A stretch of 64,000 bases of DNA. Source: CALZIK01 sp945787635 (GTDB lineage Bacteria; Acidobacteriota; Thermoanaerobaculia; Multivoradales; JAHEKO01). Shown in pieces: positions 42,082 to 50,272 of the stretch (position 1 is the first letter of the stretch; each line of letters begins with the position of its first letter). The stretch covers positions 102,250 through 166,249 of the forward strand of contig CAMYNM010000016.1 of assembly GCA_947259725.1 (NCBI GenBank). The letters are read 5' to 3'. The notes below the pieces were generated by a model. That model was not told the DNA's origin, ran no database searches, and saw only the letters and a list, made by a program, of their open reading frames with translations. The translations under genes were made by a program, and so were the position numbers.

Positions 42082-43131
42082 CTAGAAATCCGGAATCAGA
42101 ATCGGTCGCCGATGATGTTGCTCCTCAGCGATCAGGTCGTTGAGCCGGGACATCGGGTGGCACTCGACGAACGGCTCGATCTCGAGGTCGCCCGCGGCAA
42201 TGAGCTTCAGGATGGTGGGGAAGTGCTCGGGCAGGCAGCCCCAGTTGCCAAAGGCGGTGGCGTCGAAAGCCATCAGGTTCGAAAGCCTGAGGTCGGCCTT
42301 GTCCATCGTGAAACCCACGATCGCCAAGGTCGCGTTGTGGGTGAGAAGCGACCACGCGGTCTGCTGCCCGGCGGCGGTGCCGGAGCATTCGAAGATCTTG
42401 CGGCTGTGGGCCCGCGTATCCTCGGCCCGCTCGAACTCGCGGACCGCGGTGCGGATCTCCTTGGCGGTCATGTTGGCGGCGTCGAGCGCCAGATCGACGT
42501 GACTCGAGAGAGCCTCGAGACGCGCGCTGTCGATATCGATCGCGATGACGCTCGCGCCGAGCACCCTTGCGGTCTGGGCGGCGAAGGTGCCGACGCCGCC
42601 GGCGCCCACGACAATGGCCAGATCGCCGTTGCCGGCTCCCGAGCGCAGCACGGATTGGTACGCGGTGCCCACCGCGTCGGCGGCCACCGAGAGATGCTCG
42701 AGCCGTACGCCTCCGTTCGGCACCGGACAGAGGAACTCGGCCGGGCCCAGAAAATGAGAGGCGAAGCCGCCGTCGAGATCATTTCCGGGCATCTTCTGGC
42801 GGCGGCAGACGTTGCCACGCCCGCCACGGCAGAGCTCACAGGACCCGCAGGGAAGCACCGCCGGAACCAGAAAGCTCGTGCCAAGGGCACTCTCTAGATC
42901 CGGGCCAGCAGTCACCGACCGACCGACGATCTCGTGGCCGAGCGTGAGCGGTAGCGGCGCGTTCGGCCGAACGCCACCGTAGAGGAACCCGAAGTCCGTA
43001 TGGCACAGCCCGCATGCCGCGACTTCGAGCAGGATCTCTCCGGGGCCGGGCACCGGCAGGGCACTTTCCTGCAGCTCGAGCGGCTTGCCGGGCTCGACCA
43101 TCCGCCACGACCGGAGCTTCTTGTCCGCCAT
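42082..43131 (-). CDS. had: 6-hydroxycyclohex-1-ene-1-carbonyl-CoA dehydrogenase
   Basis: This 349-residue zinc-containing alcohol dehydrogenase oxidises the hydroxy intermediate to the 6-oxo compound with NAD. The catalytic zinc ligands lie in CGLCHTDFGF and LTLGHEIVG. The structural zinc site is CGSCELCRGGRGNVC, and the Rossmann Gly motif is VVGAGGVGTFAAQTA. Had proteins differ from general ADHs by phrases such as FLYGGVRPNAPLPLTLGHE, found here. The start abuts the tetR stop, so the gene is the first catabolic member of the operon. Confidence 0.93.
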   Translation of the reverse strand: MADKKLRSWRMVEPGKPLELQESALPVPGPGEILLEVAACGLCHTDFGFLYGGVRPNAPLPLTLGHEIVGRSVTAGPDLESALGTSFLVPAVLPCGSCELCRGGRGNVCRRQKMPGNDLDGGFASHFLGPAEFLCPVPNGGVRLEHLSVAADAVGTAYQSVLRSGAGNGDLAIVVGAGGVGTFAAQTARVLGASVIAIDIDSARLEALSSHVDLALDAANMTAKEIRTAVREFERAEDTRAHSRKIFECSGTAAGQQTAWSLLTHNATLAIVGFTMDKADLRLSNLMAFDATAFGNWGCLPEHFPTILKLIAAGDLEIEPFVECHPMSRLNDLIAEEQHHRRPILIPDF

Positions 43132-43899
43132 TCAGCTCGCCTTCCCGGCGGCAGCCGGCTCTTCGGCTCCGCCGCTGATGAGAGGCAGCGTTTCGAGCTT
43201 CGTCAGGCGACGCTCTAGCTCGCCGGGCGCCGTGACGGCGGGGCAGCTCGTGACCGCGCCGCAGAGAATCAGATGGCGCATCGTTCGGGCCAACTCGGCC
43301 ACCTCTCCGTGGCGCTTGGGGTCGTACCAGGTATAGATCCAGTTGAGCATGCCAAACATGCTGTAGGTGATGCGCTCGAGCTCGGCCTTGTCGAGGGGCT
43401 CGCTGTCTGGATCACGGGGCGGACGGCCGGTCGCTTCGGCCTGGCCGCAACCGTCGACGAGGACCTGAGCGATGACCTCCTGACCGATCTCGAAGTAGGC
43501 CTTCTTGAGCTTGCGAACCGACCGCCGGCGGGCCGGAGGCAGGGAGTCGGCTTCGTGGATCAGGACGCGCATGACGTCGGCGTGAAGCGTGAAATAGGAG
43601 AGATGGTTCAGGATGAAGACATAGAGGCGGGAGTTGGGCGGGCGGACGTCGGCGAGCGCGTTCTCGGCGGCGCCGATCAAGGTTTCGAAGGCCTCTTTCT
43701 GGAGGGCGAAGAGAATCTCCTCTTTCGACGAGAAGTAGTTGTAGGCGGTCGCCAGGCTCTTGCCGGTGGCCTTGGCCAGCGCCCGCATCGTCATGCCGTG
43801 GTAGCCGTTCTCGGCGATGAAGTGGGCCGCGGTCGCAAGAATCTTGTGCCGCTGCTGCTGAAGCCGGCGGGTGCTCTTGGTTTTGCGTGAGGAGGACAC
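43132..43899 (-). CDS. TetR family regulator at the head of the benzoyl-CoA operon
   Basis: The protein has about 255 residues. An N-terminal helix-turn-helix (HKILATAAHFIAENGYHGMT, ALAKATGKSLATAYNYFSSK) is followed by a helical ligand-binding domain that ends in a Gly/Ala tail. Because it is the first gene of tetR-had-oah-dch-bcrCBAD and abuts had, it probably represses the operon and itself until an acyl-CoA such as benzoyl-CoA is bound. That is inference. The start is uncertain: GTG at 43899, or TTG at 43914 or 43923. Any of these overlaps or nearly touches the divergent hemerythrin start, so the promoter must lie within coding sequence. Confidence 0.85.
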   Translation of the reverse strand: MSSSRKTKSTRRLQQQRHKILATAAHFIAENGYHGMTMRALAKATGKSLATAYNYFSSKEEILFALQKEAFETLIGAAENALADVRPPNSRLYVFILNHLSYFTLHADVMRVLIHEADSLPPARRRSVRKLKKAYFEIGQEVIAQVLVDGCGQAEATGRPPRDPDSEPLDKAELERITYSMFGMLNWIYTWYDPKRHGEVAELARTMRHLILCGAVTSCPAVTAPGELERRLTKLETLPLISGGAEEPAAAGKAS

Positions 43900-43901
43900 C
43901 C

Positions 43902-44486
43902 GTGCACGAATCAACCACCCCAACCCCTCAGATGCCCCCGACAGCGGAGCTAACCAGTGAGCACGCGGTGATCAAGAGAGTGCTGGCCGTGCTCGAACGG
44001 CTCATCGGCCGCGCCAGGAGGGGCGAGGCCTTCGAGGCCGAGTCTCTGGCCAGCGCGGTCGAGTTCTTTCGTCTGTTCGCTGACGCATGCCACCACGCGA
44101 AGGAGGAGGATCTGCTCTTTCCGGTACTCGAGGCTCGGGGGATTCCCAAAGAGGGCGGTCCGATCGGCGTGATGCTCGAAGAGCATCGGCAGGCCCGCGG
44201 CTACACTCGCGAGATGGCAACGGCTCTCGAGGACCGCGATCGGGACCGCGAAGTGGCCGAGGGGCGCTTTCTGTCGGCGGCTGAGAACTATCTCGAGCTG
44301 CTGACGCAGCACATTTTCAAGGAGGATAACGTCCTCTTTCGAATGGGCGATCGGGTGCTGACCGGCGACGACCAGCAGAAGCTGGCGGTCGGGTTCTGCG
44401 ACGTCGCCTGCAGGTCTTTCGACGGCAAGACCCGCGAGCAGCTCGAAGCGATCGCCGGCGAGCTAGAGGACCGCTGGGGCTCGTAG
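43902..44486 (+). CDS. Hemerythrin (HHE) domain protein
   Basis: This 194-residue four-helix protein probably binds a di-iron centre and O2 or NO. Ligand-type residues appear in order: SEHAVIKRVL, FADACHHAKEEDLLFP, LEEHRQARGYTREM and LLTQHIFKEDNVLF. GTG at 43902 is preferred because GAGGAGG stands seven bases ahead; GTG at 43887 and ATG at 43932 are alternatives. It is divergent from tetR with no intergenic space. An oxygen-binding protein beside an oxygen-sensitive reductase operon could protect or sense (inference). Confidence 0.85.
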   Translation: MHESTTPTPQMPPTAELTSEHAVIKRVLAVLERLIGRARRGEAFEAESLASAVEFFRLFADACHHAKEEDLLFPVLEARGIPKEGGPIGVMLEEHRQARGYTREMATALEDRDRDREVAEGRFLSAAENYLELLTQHIFKEDNVLFRMGDRVLTGDDQQKLAVGFCDVACRSFDGKTREQLEAIAGELEDRWGS

Positions 44487-44527
44487 TCTCTCCGCAGCCC
44501 CCTTGCCGGTGTCCCGAGCGGGGGCTA

Positions 44528-45259
44528 CTAGTCGGTGAGCATGTCCTCGATCGCGTTGACGTCGGCTTCGCTCAGACCCAAACGGTCGGCCAGGTGCGCC
44601 AGGTAGTCTTGCTCGGCCTGGGTATCCACCTCGATCGCCATCAAAGAGGCCAGATAGACCTGGCGAGCCAGCTCGGGTGAGTTGGTCTCCGCCGCCAGGC
44701 TCGCAGGATCAAGAGGAGATTTCAGTTCGGCGAGCAGAAAGCGGCGCTCCTCGACGCCCAAACCGGCCGCTTCCAGCGCCTCGAGGACACGCTCGCGCTC
44801 TTCGTCGTCGACTCGATGATCGGCGTTGGCGGCGGCGATCATCGCGCGAACCAGCAAGAGCGCCTCGGCGTTGGCCGCGCCGGTCTGCCGTCCGGTTGCC
44901 GGGGGCGAGGTCGGGATCGAAGGTGGGGGTGGGGGAGGGGGCGCGTCGGTAGGCGTCACCGAGGCTGCACGCGGCAATGGGGGTGGGACGACGCTGCCGC
45001 GCGGCGGGTTCGGAGGGTTTCGAGGGGGCGGAACGGCTTTGTCGAACGCCGACTCCGTTTTCCCCTCCTTGGTGAGGTGCTCGAAGGCGGCGATCGCCAC
45101 CCCCAGCGCGCCCATGGCCAGGGCGCCTTTGCCGCCGGCGCCCAGCAACGAGCGGCCGAGCCCGGCTCGACCACGCCTTTTCCGTCCCCGACCGCGCCGG
45201 TTTCCACCGGAGAGAGCGTTGCGGACCAGAGAGCCCAGCATGCGTTCGGCGTCGATCAT
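44528..45259 (-). CDS. DUF533/YebE-like protein with TerB-type domain
   Basis: The protein has 243 residues. The N-terminal quarter (MIDAERMLGSLV, Arg-rich stretch, then GKGALAMGALGVAIAAFEHL) holds one hydrophobic segment. A Pro-rich disordered linker covers about 75-125. The C-terminal part (LLLVRAMIAAANADHRVDDE, LAHLADRLGLSEADVNAIED) is the TerB-like helical domain of DUF533. Function is not known; E. coli YebE is induced by envelope stress. It lies 22 bp after the TPR gene on the same strand and may share its transcript. Confidence 0.8.
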   Translation of the reverse strand: MIDAERMLGSLVRNALSGGNRRGRGRKRRGRAGLGRSLLGAGGKGALAMGALGVAIAAFEHLTKEGKTESAFDKAVPPPRNPPNPPRGSVVPPPLPRAASVTPTDAPPPPPPPSIPTSPPATGRQTGAANAEALLLVRAMIAAANADHRVDDEERERVLEALEAAGLGVEERRFLLAELKSPLDPASLAAETNSPELARQVYLASLMAIEVDTQAEQDYLAHLADRLGLSEADVNAIEDMLTD

Positions 45260-45281
45260 TCGATCCCCTCCATCGGCCGCT

Positions 45282-46976
45282 TCAGAATCTCGAGCTCGTC
45301 AGCTGGTGGCCGTCCGATGCCCACGACTGTTTGAAGCGGTTCGAGACCACGGCTGCATCGTCGGCCTTGCCCTGAGCTGTGAGCGCTTGCTGCAGCCCGA
45401 ACAGCGAGTAGCCGTTCTCGGGATTCTTGCGGAGGTCGGCGGCGTAGACGACCTCGGCTTCCTCGGGCCGGCCGAGGTCCAGAAGCATCGCCCCGAGGAA
45501 GTGGCGAACCGGAAAGTACCAGTCGGGAGGCTCGTTGTAGAGCAGGCCGTCTTCGAGACGAACCGCGCGCTCGAGCCTGGCCAGCGCTTCGAGCGAGCGT
45601 CCGTTCTTTGCCGCGAGCTCGCCCGCCGCGATCTCTTCGGCGATGGTCAGGAGCTTCGCCGAGCCGGCGAAGCCGATGGCATGCGGTGCCGCCGAGACTT
45701 CTTTGAGAATAGCCTGCAGCTGGCGAAGCTCCTTGCGCGCCTTCTTGGTCTGACCGGTGTGAAGCTGGGCCAGGGTCCGGCCGTAGTGCCAGACGCCGGT
45801 CATGAAGCGCGAGCCCACATCGGGCTTGGGCTCGGCGAGCATCTCGTCCCACATCCCGAAGCGCACCAGGGTGAACATCGGTTGGCTCAGGAATATCTCG
45901 TAGAGTCCCCAGGTGTTCTTGTCGGGTGAAAGCTCAGCGGGAATCTCCTCGACGATCTTGCGCGCCGCCGCCATCGCCTCCTGGCGGCGCCCCTGCACCA
46001 TGGCCGACCAGGCCATGAAGTGGATGTTGTGCGGGTAGTAGGCGAGCGGGTAGAGGCCCTGCGCCCGGCATTGGGTGATGTAGCCTTTGTCGGCTTCCAC
46101 CGCGAGACGGTTCGCCTCATAAGAGTCCGCGAAACGTCCGACGCGCATGTAGATGTGAGACGGCATGTGCACCATGTGCCCCGCGCCGGGCATGAGGCCG
46201 GCCAGCATGTCGGCATGCTGTTCAGCGCGATCGGGGTGCCGCGCTTCTACCGTGTGGATGTAGTAGTGGAGCGCTCCGGCGTGGCGAGGCTCGCGATCGA
46301 CGACCGATTGCAGAGTGTCGAGGATCTCGGTGGTGTTGCCCTTCGGGCTGCCATCCAGGTTCCAGTAGTCCCAGGGACTCAGGTTCATGAGAGCGGCCGC
46401 ATAGAGCGTCGCGATGTCGAGATCATCGGGGTAGCGCTCGCTGATGTCCGCCATGGCGGCGGCGTAGGCGGCGTCGAGAGCGACCCGGTCGGCGGTCGGG
46501 TCGTCGCTGTAGCGCTCGGCGAGCGCCTCGATCATGGCGCGCTCCTTGGCCGACGCTCCGGCCTTCAGCTCGACCGCTTTGCGGATCGCGCGGTAGGCCT
46601 GGGGCACTACGTCCGGGATCATCGGCAGGTTGATGTTCGGACCCAGCGTCAACGCCCAGCCCCAGTAGGCCATCGCGTTGTCGGGATCCAGGCGCGCCGA
46701 CTCTTTGAAAGCGCGCAATGCCTCCGAGTGATTGAAACCATAGGTCAGCCTGAGGCCCTGGTCGAAGAACTCCTGGGATCTCGGCACCGAGGTCGTGACC
46801 GCCATGTGGTGATCGCCCAGGCCCTGGAGCAGCGGCGCGATCGGGCTCGTGGCCGTAGCGGGTTCGGCGCCGACGGCGCGCGGATCGTGGATCTGCGAGT
46901 GTGCTGGTGGCACTGCCAACGCCAACGCCACGGCGAGGACGAGAGTCGCACTCGGGGGTACTGACCTTCGAAACAT
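45282..46976 (-). CDS. Secreted TPR-repeat protein
   Basis: The protein has 564 residues. A signal peptide (LVLAVALALAVPPAHSQ) and AAAGGAG ribosome site fix the start. The mature protein begins with an HHMAVTTSVPRSQEFFDQG region followed by TPR repeats (EALRAFKESARLDPDNAMAY, GHMVHMPSHIYMRVGRFADS). Conserved His-rich phrases such as HYYIHTVEARHPDRAEQH are seen in homologous uncharacterised proteins. A metal site is possible but not shown. It precedes the DUF533 gene. A 14-bp palindrome lies 36 bp upstream. Confidence 0.8.
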   Translation of the reverse strand: MFRRSVPPSATLVLAVALALAVPPAHSQIHDPRAVGAEPATATSPIAPLLQGLGDHHMAVTTSVPRSQEFFDQGLRLTYGFNHSEALRAFKESARLDPDNAMAYWGWALTLGPNINLPMIPDVVPQAYRAIRKAVELKAGASAKERAMIEALAERYSDDPTADRVALDAAYAAAMADISERYPDDLDIATLYAAALMNLSPWDYWNLDGSPKGNTTEILDTLQSVVDREPRHAGALHYYIHTVEARHPDRAEQHADMLAGLMPGAGHMVHMPSHIYMRVGRFADSYEANRLAVEADKGYITQCRAQGLYPLAYYPHNIHFMAWSAMVQGRRQEAMAAARKIVEEIPAELSPDKNTWGLYEIFLSQPMFTLVRFGMWDEMLAEPKPDVGSRFMTGVWHYGRTLAQLHTGQTKKARKELRQLQAILKEVSAAPHAIGFAGSAKLLTIAEEIAAGELAAKNGRSLEALARLERAVRLEDGLLYNEPPDWYFPVRHFLGAMLLDLGRPEEAEVVYAADLRKNPENGYSLFGLQQALTAQGKADDAAVVSNRFKQSWASDGHQLTSSRF

Positions 46977-47012
46977 AACGTCTCCTTTGTTGATACGAAG
47001 AGAGAGTCTACT

Positions 47013-47026
47013 GCACCGGCCGGTGC
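47013..47026. promoter_or_regulatory. 14-bp perfect palindrome GCACCGGCCGGTGC
   Basis: It lies 36 bp upstream of the secreted TPR gene and could be an operator or a hairpin base. The rest of the 46977-47242 gap shows nothing convincing apart from the two divergent ribosome sites. Confidence 0.3.
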
Positions 47027-47242
47027 GTGGCAGGCTCGGTGGAGATGTTCATGGTGATTGAAGGACGTCGGGTACGGAGACCGACGCTACTACTTGGGTG
47101 CCCGGGGTTATGTCTTGGACTGCGCCGCCGCTGGTGAAGTGCACCACTGCCTCGGTCCCATCTTGACGCTAGGATCAATGGGCGACCTGCCTGGGCGGCT
47201 TCTGATCCGGACGTGACCTTGCATTACACCAAGGGACCAGCG

Positions 47243-48727
47243 ATGAAGAGACGAGCCATGGACCAGATCACCGGCTACGTCAGGCTCGATCCCTCGGGAC
47301 GCATTCTGGCGTGCAACCCGGTTTCACTGCGGATTCTCGGGTTGAGCTCCGAGGAAAAAGCCAAAGAGACGGATTTCTGGTCCTTAGCCGCTGACTCGGA
47401 GGCTCGAGAAAAGGTCGGCATCCTGATCCGCGAAGGCGGCAGCGCCGAGAACTTCGAGATAGAGGCTAGCCGGCACGATGGCTCGACCATCTGGCTGCTG
47501 GCGAACCTGGTGGCCAAGCTCGAGGTCGAGGGCGAGGTTGAGCATATCGATGTGCACATCATCGATATAAGCGAACGGCGCAAGCTCGAGCAACAAGGGG
47601 GGCGGGTGCAGAGGATGGAAGCCCTGGGCACGCTCGCCTGTGGAGTCGCGCATGATTTCAACAACCTGCTCACGGCGATCCTCGGCTACACCGAAATGCT
47701 CGAGCAGTCTTTCGACGAGGGTTCGCCCCATCTGTCCGATATCCAGGAGATCCGCATGGCGGCCGAGAGTGGCGCTTCGCTGACCCGTCAACTCCTGACC
47801 TTTGCGAGGGGCAAGGTCACCGACGCCACGATTGTGAATCTGAATCAGGTGGTTAAGGAAATGCGGCCCTTACTGAGCCAGTTGATCGGCGGCCGTGTCG
47901 ACCTCGTCCTCGACCTCGCTAGGGACCTCAAGCCCATACTGATCGACAAATCCCAGGTGGAGCAAGTGGTCCTCAACCTCGCCATCAACGCAAGGGATGC
48001 CATGCAGGGCGAGGGCAGACTCCTCTTGCGCACGCTCAACCATATCGTCGAGAAGCCATTCGTCCTGCACCACGACAGTGTTCTTCCCGGCGAATACACG
48101 ATGCTGGCGGTGCGAGACACCGGTACCGGCATAGAGCCGCGGATCATGGAGCACATGTTCGAACCCTTCTTCACGACCAAAGAAGAGGGCAAGGGGACTG
48201 GGCTCGGTCTGTCGACAGTCTATGGCGCCGTTAAGCAGAATAGCGGCTTCATCTCCGTGTACAACGAGCCGGAGGGGGGTGTGACGTTCAAGGTCTCGTT
48301 CCCCAGCGTCGAGGTGGCGGAGCCTGTTCCAACCGGGATTCCGGCTCCGGCCGCGGCCCGCGATCGAGAGGCGCATACCATTCTGCTCGCGGAGGACGAC
48401 GCCGAAGTGCGACGGCTCATCGAGAGAAAGCTCCAGGCTCACGGTTTCACGGTTCTGTCCGCGCGAGACGGTCTAGAGGCGCTCGAGCTGGCCGAAGCTC
48501 ATCCTGGGGGCATTCGACTTCTCTTGTCCGACGTTTCAATGCCGAAGCTGACGGGGGTCGAATTGGCCACACGTTTCTCCATTCTCCGCCCCGCGGTCCC
48601 GATTCTCCTGATCTCTGGGACGGCCAAGGAGGCCGCGCTCGTCGTAGACCTGGACGGCCGGATCGGCGTGCTGGAAAAGCCGTTTTCCCCAGCTCGACTG
48701 ATCGAGAAGATCGAATCCCTGCTTTGA
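47243..48727 (+). CDS. PAS-type hybrid histidine kinase/response regulator
   Basis: The protein has 494 residues and no transmembrane helix, so it is cytosolic. A PAS domain (about 10-125; RLDPSGRILACNPVSLRILG) is followed by the HisKA H-box LACGVAHDFNNLLTAILGY of the NtrB-like HDFNN class. The HATPase region follows (NLAINARDAM, DTGTGI, GKGTGLGLSTVYG). A C-terminal receiver has acidic EDD, phospho-Asp in LLLSDVSMPKL and Lys in VLEKPF. ATG at 47243 has AAGGGA upstream. No target gene can be named. It stands alone with no output regulator beside it. Confidence 0.92.
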   Translation: MKRRAMDQITGYVRLDPSGRILACNPVSLRILGLSSEEKAKETDFWSLAADSEAREKVGILIREGGSAENFEIEASRHDGSTIWLLANLVAKLEVEGEVEHIDVHIIDISERRKLEQQGGRVQRMEALGTLACGVAHDFNNLLTAILGYTEMLEQSFDEGSPHLSDIQEIRMAAESGASLTRQLLTFARGKVTDATIVNLNQVVKEMRPLLSQLIGGRVDLVLDLARDLKPILIDKSQVEQVVLNLAINARDAMQGEGRLLLRTLNHIVEKPFVLHHDSVLPGEYTMLAVRDTGTGIEPRIMEHMFEPFFTTKEEGKGTGLGLSTVYGAVKQNSGFISVYNEPEGGVTFKVSFPSVEVAEPVPTGIPAPAAARDREAHTILLAEDDAEVRRLIERKLQAHGFTVLSARDGLEALELAEAHPGGIRLLLSDVSMPKLTGVELATRFSILRPAVPILLISGTAKEAALVVDLDGRIGVLEKPFSPARLIEKIESLL

Positions 48728-48780
48728 GGCTCGGGCAGCACCTCAGTCTATGTTGAGACCGGTCCTGTGCCTGAAGAAGA

Positions 48781-48832
48781 GCCGGTGTGTCTTGGAGCGA
48801 GCCTCTCTTTGCTCGCGAAGAGACACGCCGGT
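48781..48832 (+). other. Long imperfect hairpin downstream of the hybrid kinase gene
   Basis: GCGAGC (48797-48802) pairs with GCTCGC (48811-48816) around an eight-base loop, and the outer arms CCGGTGTGTCT and AGACACGCCGG extend it with one mismatch. No T-run follows. It may be a weak terminator, an RNA processing site or a repeat of the REP kind. The rest of 48728-48955 holds a small 6-bp hairpin at 48911-48926. Confidence 0.35.
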
Positions 48833-48955
48833 ACGACACTTTCGGAATGAATAATCGGAGAGGGGCGACTGTCAAGAAGAGAGTAGACCGACGATGTCGA
48901 TCGGGTACAACCATCGCATACGATGGGTGTCTGCAAGCGAACCAAAGGAGACTGC

Positions 48956-49276
48956 ATGAACCCATCGACCCCCAAGCCCCCCAAGGCATACACCGCCTTC
49001 ACCCACACCTATCCCAAGCTCGCCGAGGCTTGGGAGCTCATTGCCGAAGAAGGCACGGGCGGGCCGCTCGACGAGCGGACGCAGCGGCTGGTCAAGCTCG
49101 GTGTCGCGATCGGCGCCATGCGCCAGGGCGCGGTCCATTCGGGCGTGCGCAAAGCTCTGGCTCTCGGCATCGGCCGGGACGAGCTCGAGCAGGTCGTAGC
49201 CTTGGCGGCCGGTACTCTGGGCATGCCGTCCACGGTGGCCGCATTCACTTGGGTGCAGGACGAGCTGCCCGAGTAG
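48956..49276 (+). CDS. Carboxymuconolactone decarboxylase (AhpD-like) family protein without Cys pair
   Basis: This 106-residue helical protein starts at an ATG with an excellent AAAGGAG site. The family core is LDERTQRLVKLGVAIGAMRQ followed by GAVHSGVRKALALGIGRDEL. AhpD-type peroxidase partners have C-x-x-C before this His; here no Cys is present in that place, so it belongs to the Cys-less (YurZ/DUF-like) branch and is not a peroxidase. Function is unknown. The last base of its stop codon is the first base of a palindromic repeat element. Confidence 0.85.
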   Translation: MNPSTPKPPKAYTAFTHTYPKLAEAWELIAEEGTGGPLDERTQRLVKLGVAIGAMRQGAVHSGVRKALALGIGRDELEQVVALAAGTLGMPSTVAAFTWVQDELPE

Positions 49277-49434
49277 TGGCCTGTAACACCCAAAGCGCTA
49301 CTACTGGCCGGCCCTGGTCGCCGATCTCTAGGTTGCGCCTCCTCGACATAGGCACCGCTATGAGTGCGTCGGCGCCTTGACCTCGACGACGAATGGCTCG
49401 GCCATCTAGTATCGCTTCGAGTGTTACAGGCCAC
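49276..49434. repeat. 159-bp palindromic (MITE-like) element
   Basis: The ends are 14-bp perfect inverted repeats (GTGGCCTGTAACAC at 49276-49289, GTGTTACAGGCCAC at 49421-49434). The similarity continues inward: the two halves are roughly two-thirds identical as reverse complements, for example AAAGCGCTAC against GAAGCGATAC. It fills the gap between two genes exactly. No open frame inside looks real. No target duplication is evident, so it may be an old element or a structured RNA. Confidence 0.55.
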
Positions 49435-49437
49435 CAG

Positions 49438-50256
49438 GTGAAGCGCTATCGCCGCTATGTGGCTATCGGGGACAGCTCCACCGAGGGATTGGAGGACCCG
49501 GACGGATCCGGCGGATACCGAGGGTGGGCCAACCGACTCGCGGAGAGCATCTCGCGCGAGCAGGGGAGCCTGCAGTATGCGAACCTGGCCGTTCGCGGGC
49601 GCCGGGTGCGCCAGATCAGGGGCGAGCAGCTCGACGCGGCCCTCGCCATGCGCCCGGACCTTGCGACCCTCTTCGGCGGCACTAACGACGTTGTGCGGCC
49701 ATCGTTCGACCCGGAGTCCGTAGCCGCGGACGTGGAGCACATGCAGCGCCGCCTGATCGAGGACGGAGCCACCGTCCTGAGCTTTACGCTGCCCGACCTC
49801 GCCGGGGTCATGCCTCTGGGTAGGCTGGTGTCGCCCCGCGTGTCGCGGTTGAACGAAGCGCTGCGCCGGGCCTCCGCTTCAACGGGAGCCATTCTGGTCG
49901 ACTTCGCCGCTTACCCGGTTGCTTCGGACCCGCGGCTCTGGAACGAAGATCGGCTGCACGCGAACGCGCTCGGGCATGAGCGCATCGCTGCCGCACTGGC
50001 GCATGCGCTTGGGCTGCGCGGATTCGACGATTCCTGGGCCAGGGCGCTGCCGGCCCAACCGCCGAGGACCGCCATCGCCCGGTTGCGCAGGGAACTCGGC
50101 TGGGTACGGCGGTTTCTCCTGCCCTGGCTGGGGCGCCATCTTATCGGCCGGTCCTCGGGCGACGGCCGAGGGCCCAAGCGCCCGGAGCTGCGCGAGGTCG
50201 AGACGGAATCCGGCAGGCGCGGGCTCGAGCACCGGCCTTGCGTCGACCGGCACTAG
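49438..50256 (+). CDS. SGNH/GDSL-type esterase
   Basis: This 272-residue hydrolase has block I YVAIGDSSTEGL with the nucleophilic Ser, block II Gly in NLAVRGRR, block III LFGGTNDV and block V DRLHANALGH with the catalytic His. GTG at 49438 is chosen because family members start KRY-x-x-YVAIGDS just there; an ATG at 49393 would put the N-terminus inside the palindromic element. No signal peptide, so probably cytosolic. The C-terminal 60 residues are Arg/Pro-rich and may be disordered. Substrate unknown. The acetyltransferase gene follows by 16 bp. Confidence 0.88.
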   Translation: MKRYRRYVAIGDSSTEGLEDPDGSGGYRGWANRLAESISREQGSLQYANLAVRGRRVRQIRGEQLDAALAMRPDLATLFGGTNDVVRPSFDPESVAADVEHMQRRLIEDGATVLSFTLPDLAGVMPLGRLVSPRVSRLNEALRRASASTGAILVDFAAYPVASDPRLWNEDRLHANALGHERIAAALAHALGLRGFDDSWARALPAQPPRTAIARLRRELGWVRRFLLPWLGRHLIGRSSGDGRGPKRPELREVETESGRRGLEHRPCVDRH

Positions 50257-50272
50257 AGTCGAACGAGAGACA

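Noticed and set aside
44497..44526. Short hairpin AGCCCC/GGGGCT between convergent hemerythrin and DUF533 genes as a terminator
   Set aside because: The stem is only six base pairs with an 18-base loop and no T-run on either strand.
48956..49276. AhpD alkylhydroperoxidase function for the carboxymuconolactone-family protein
   Set aside because: The catalytic C-x-x-C is missing, so peroxidase activity is unlikely.
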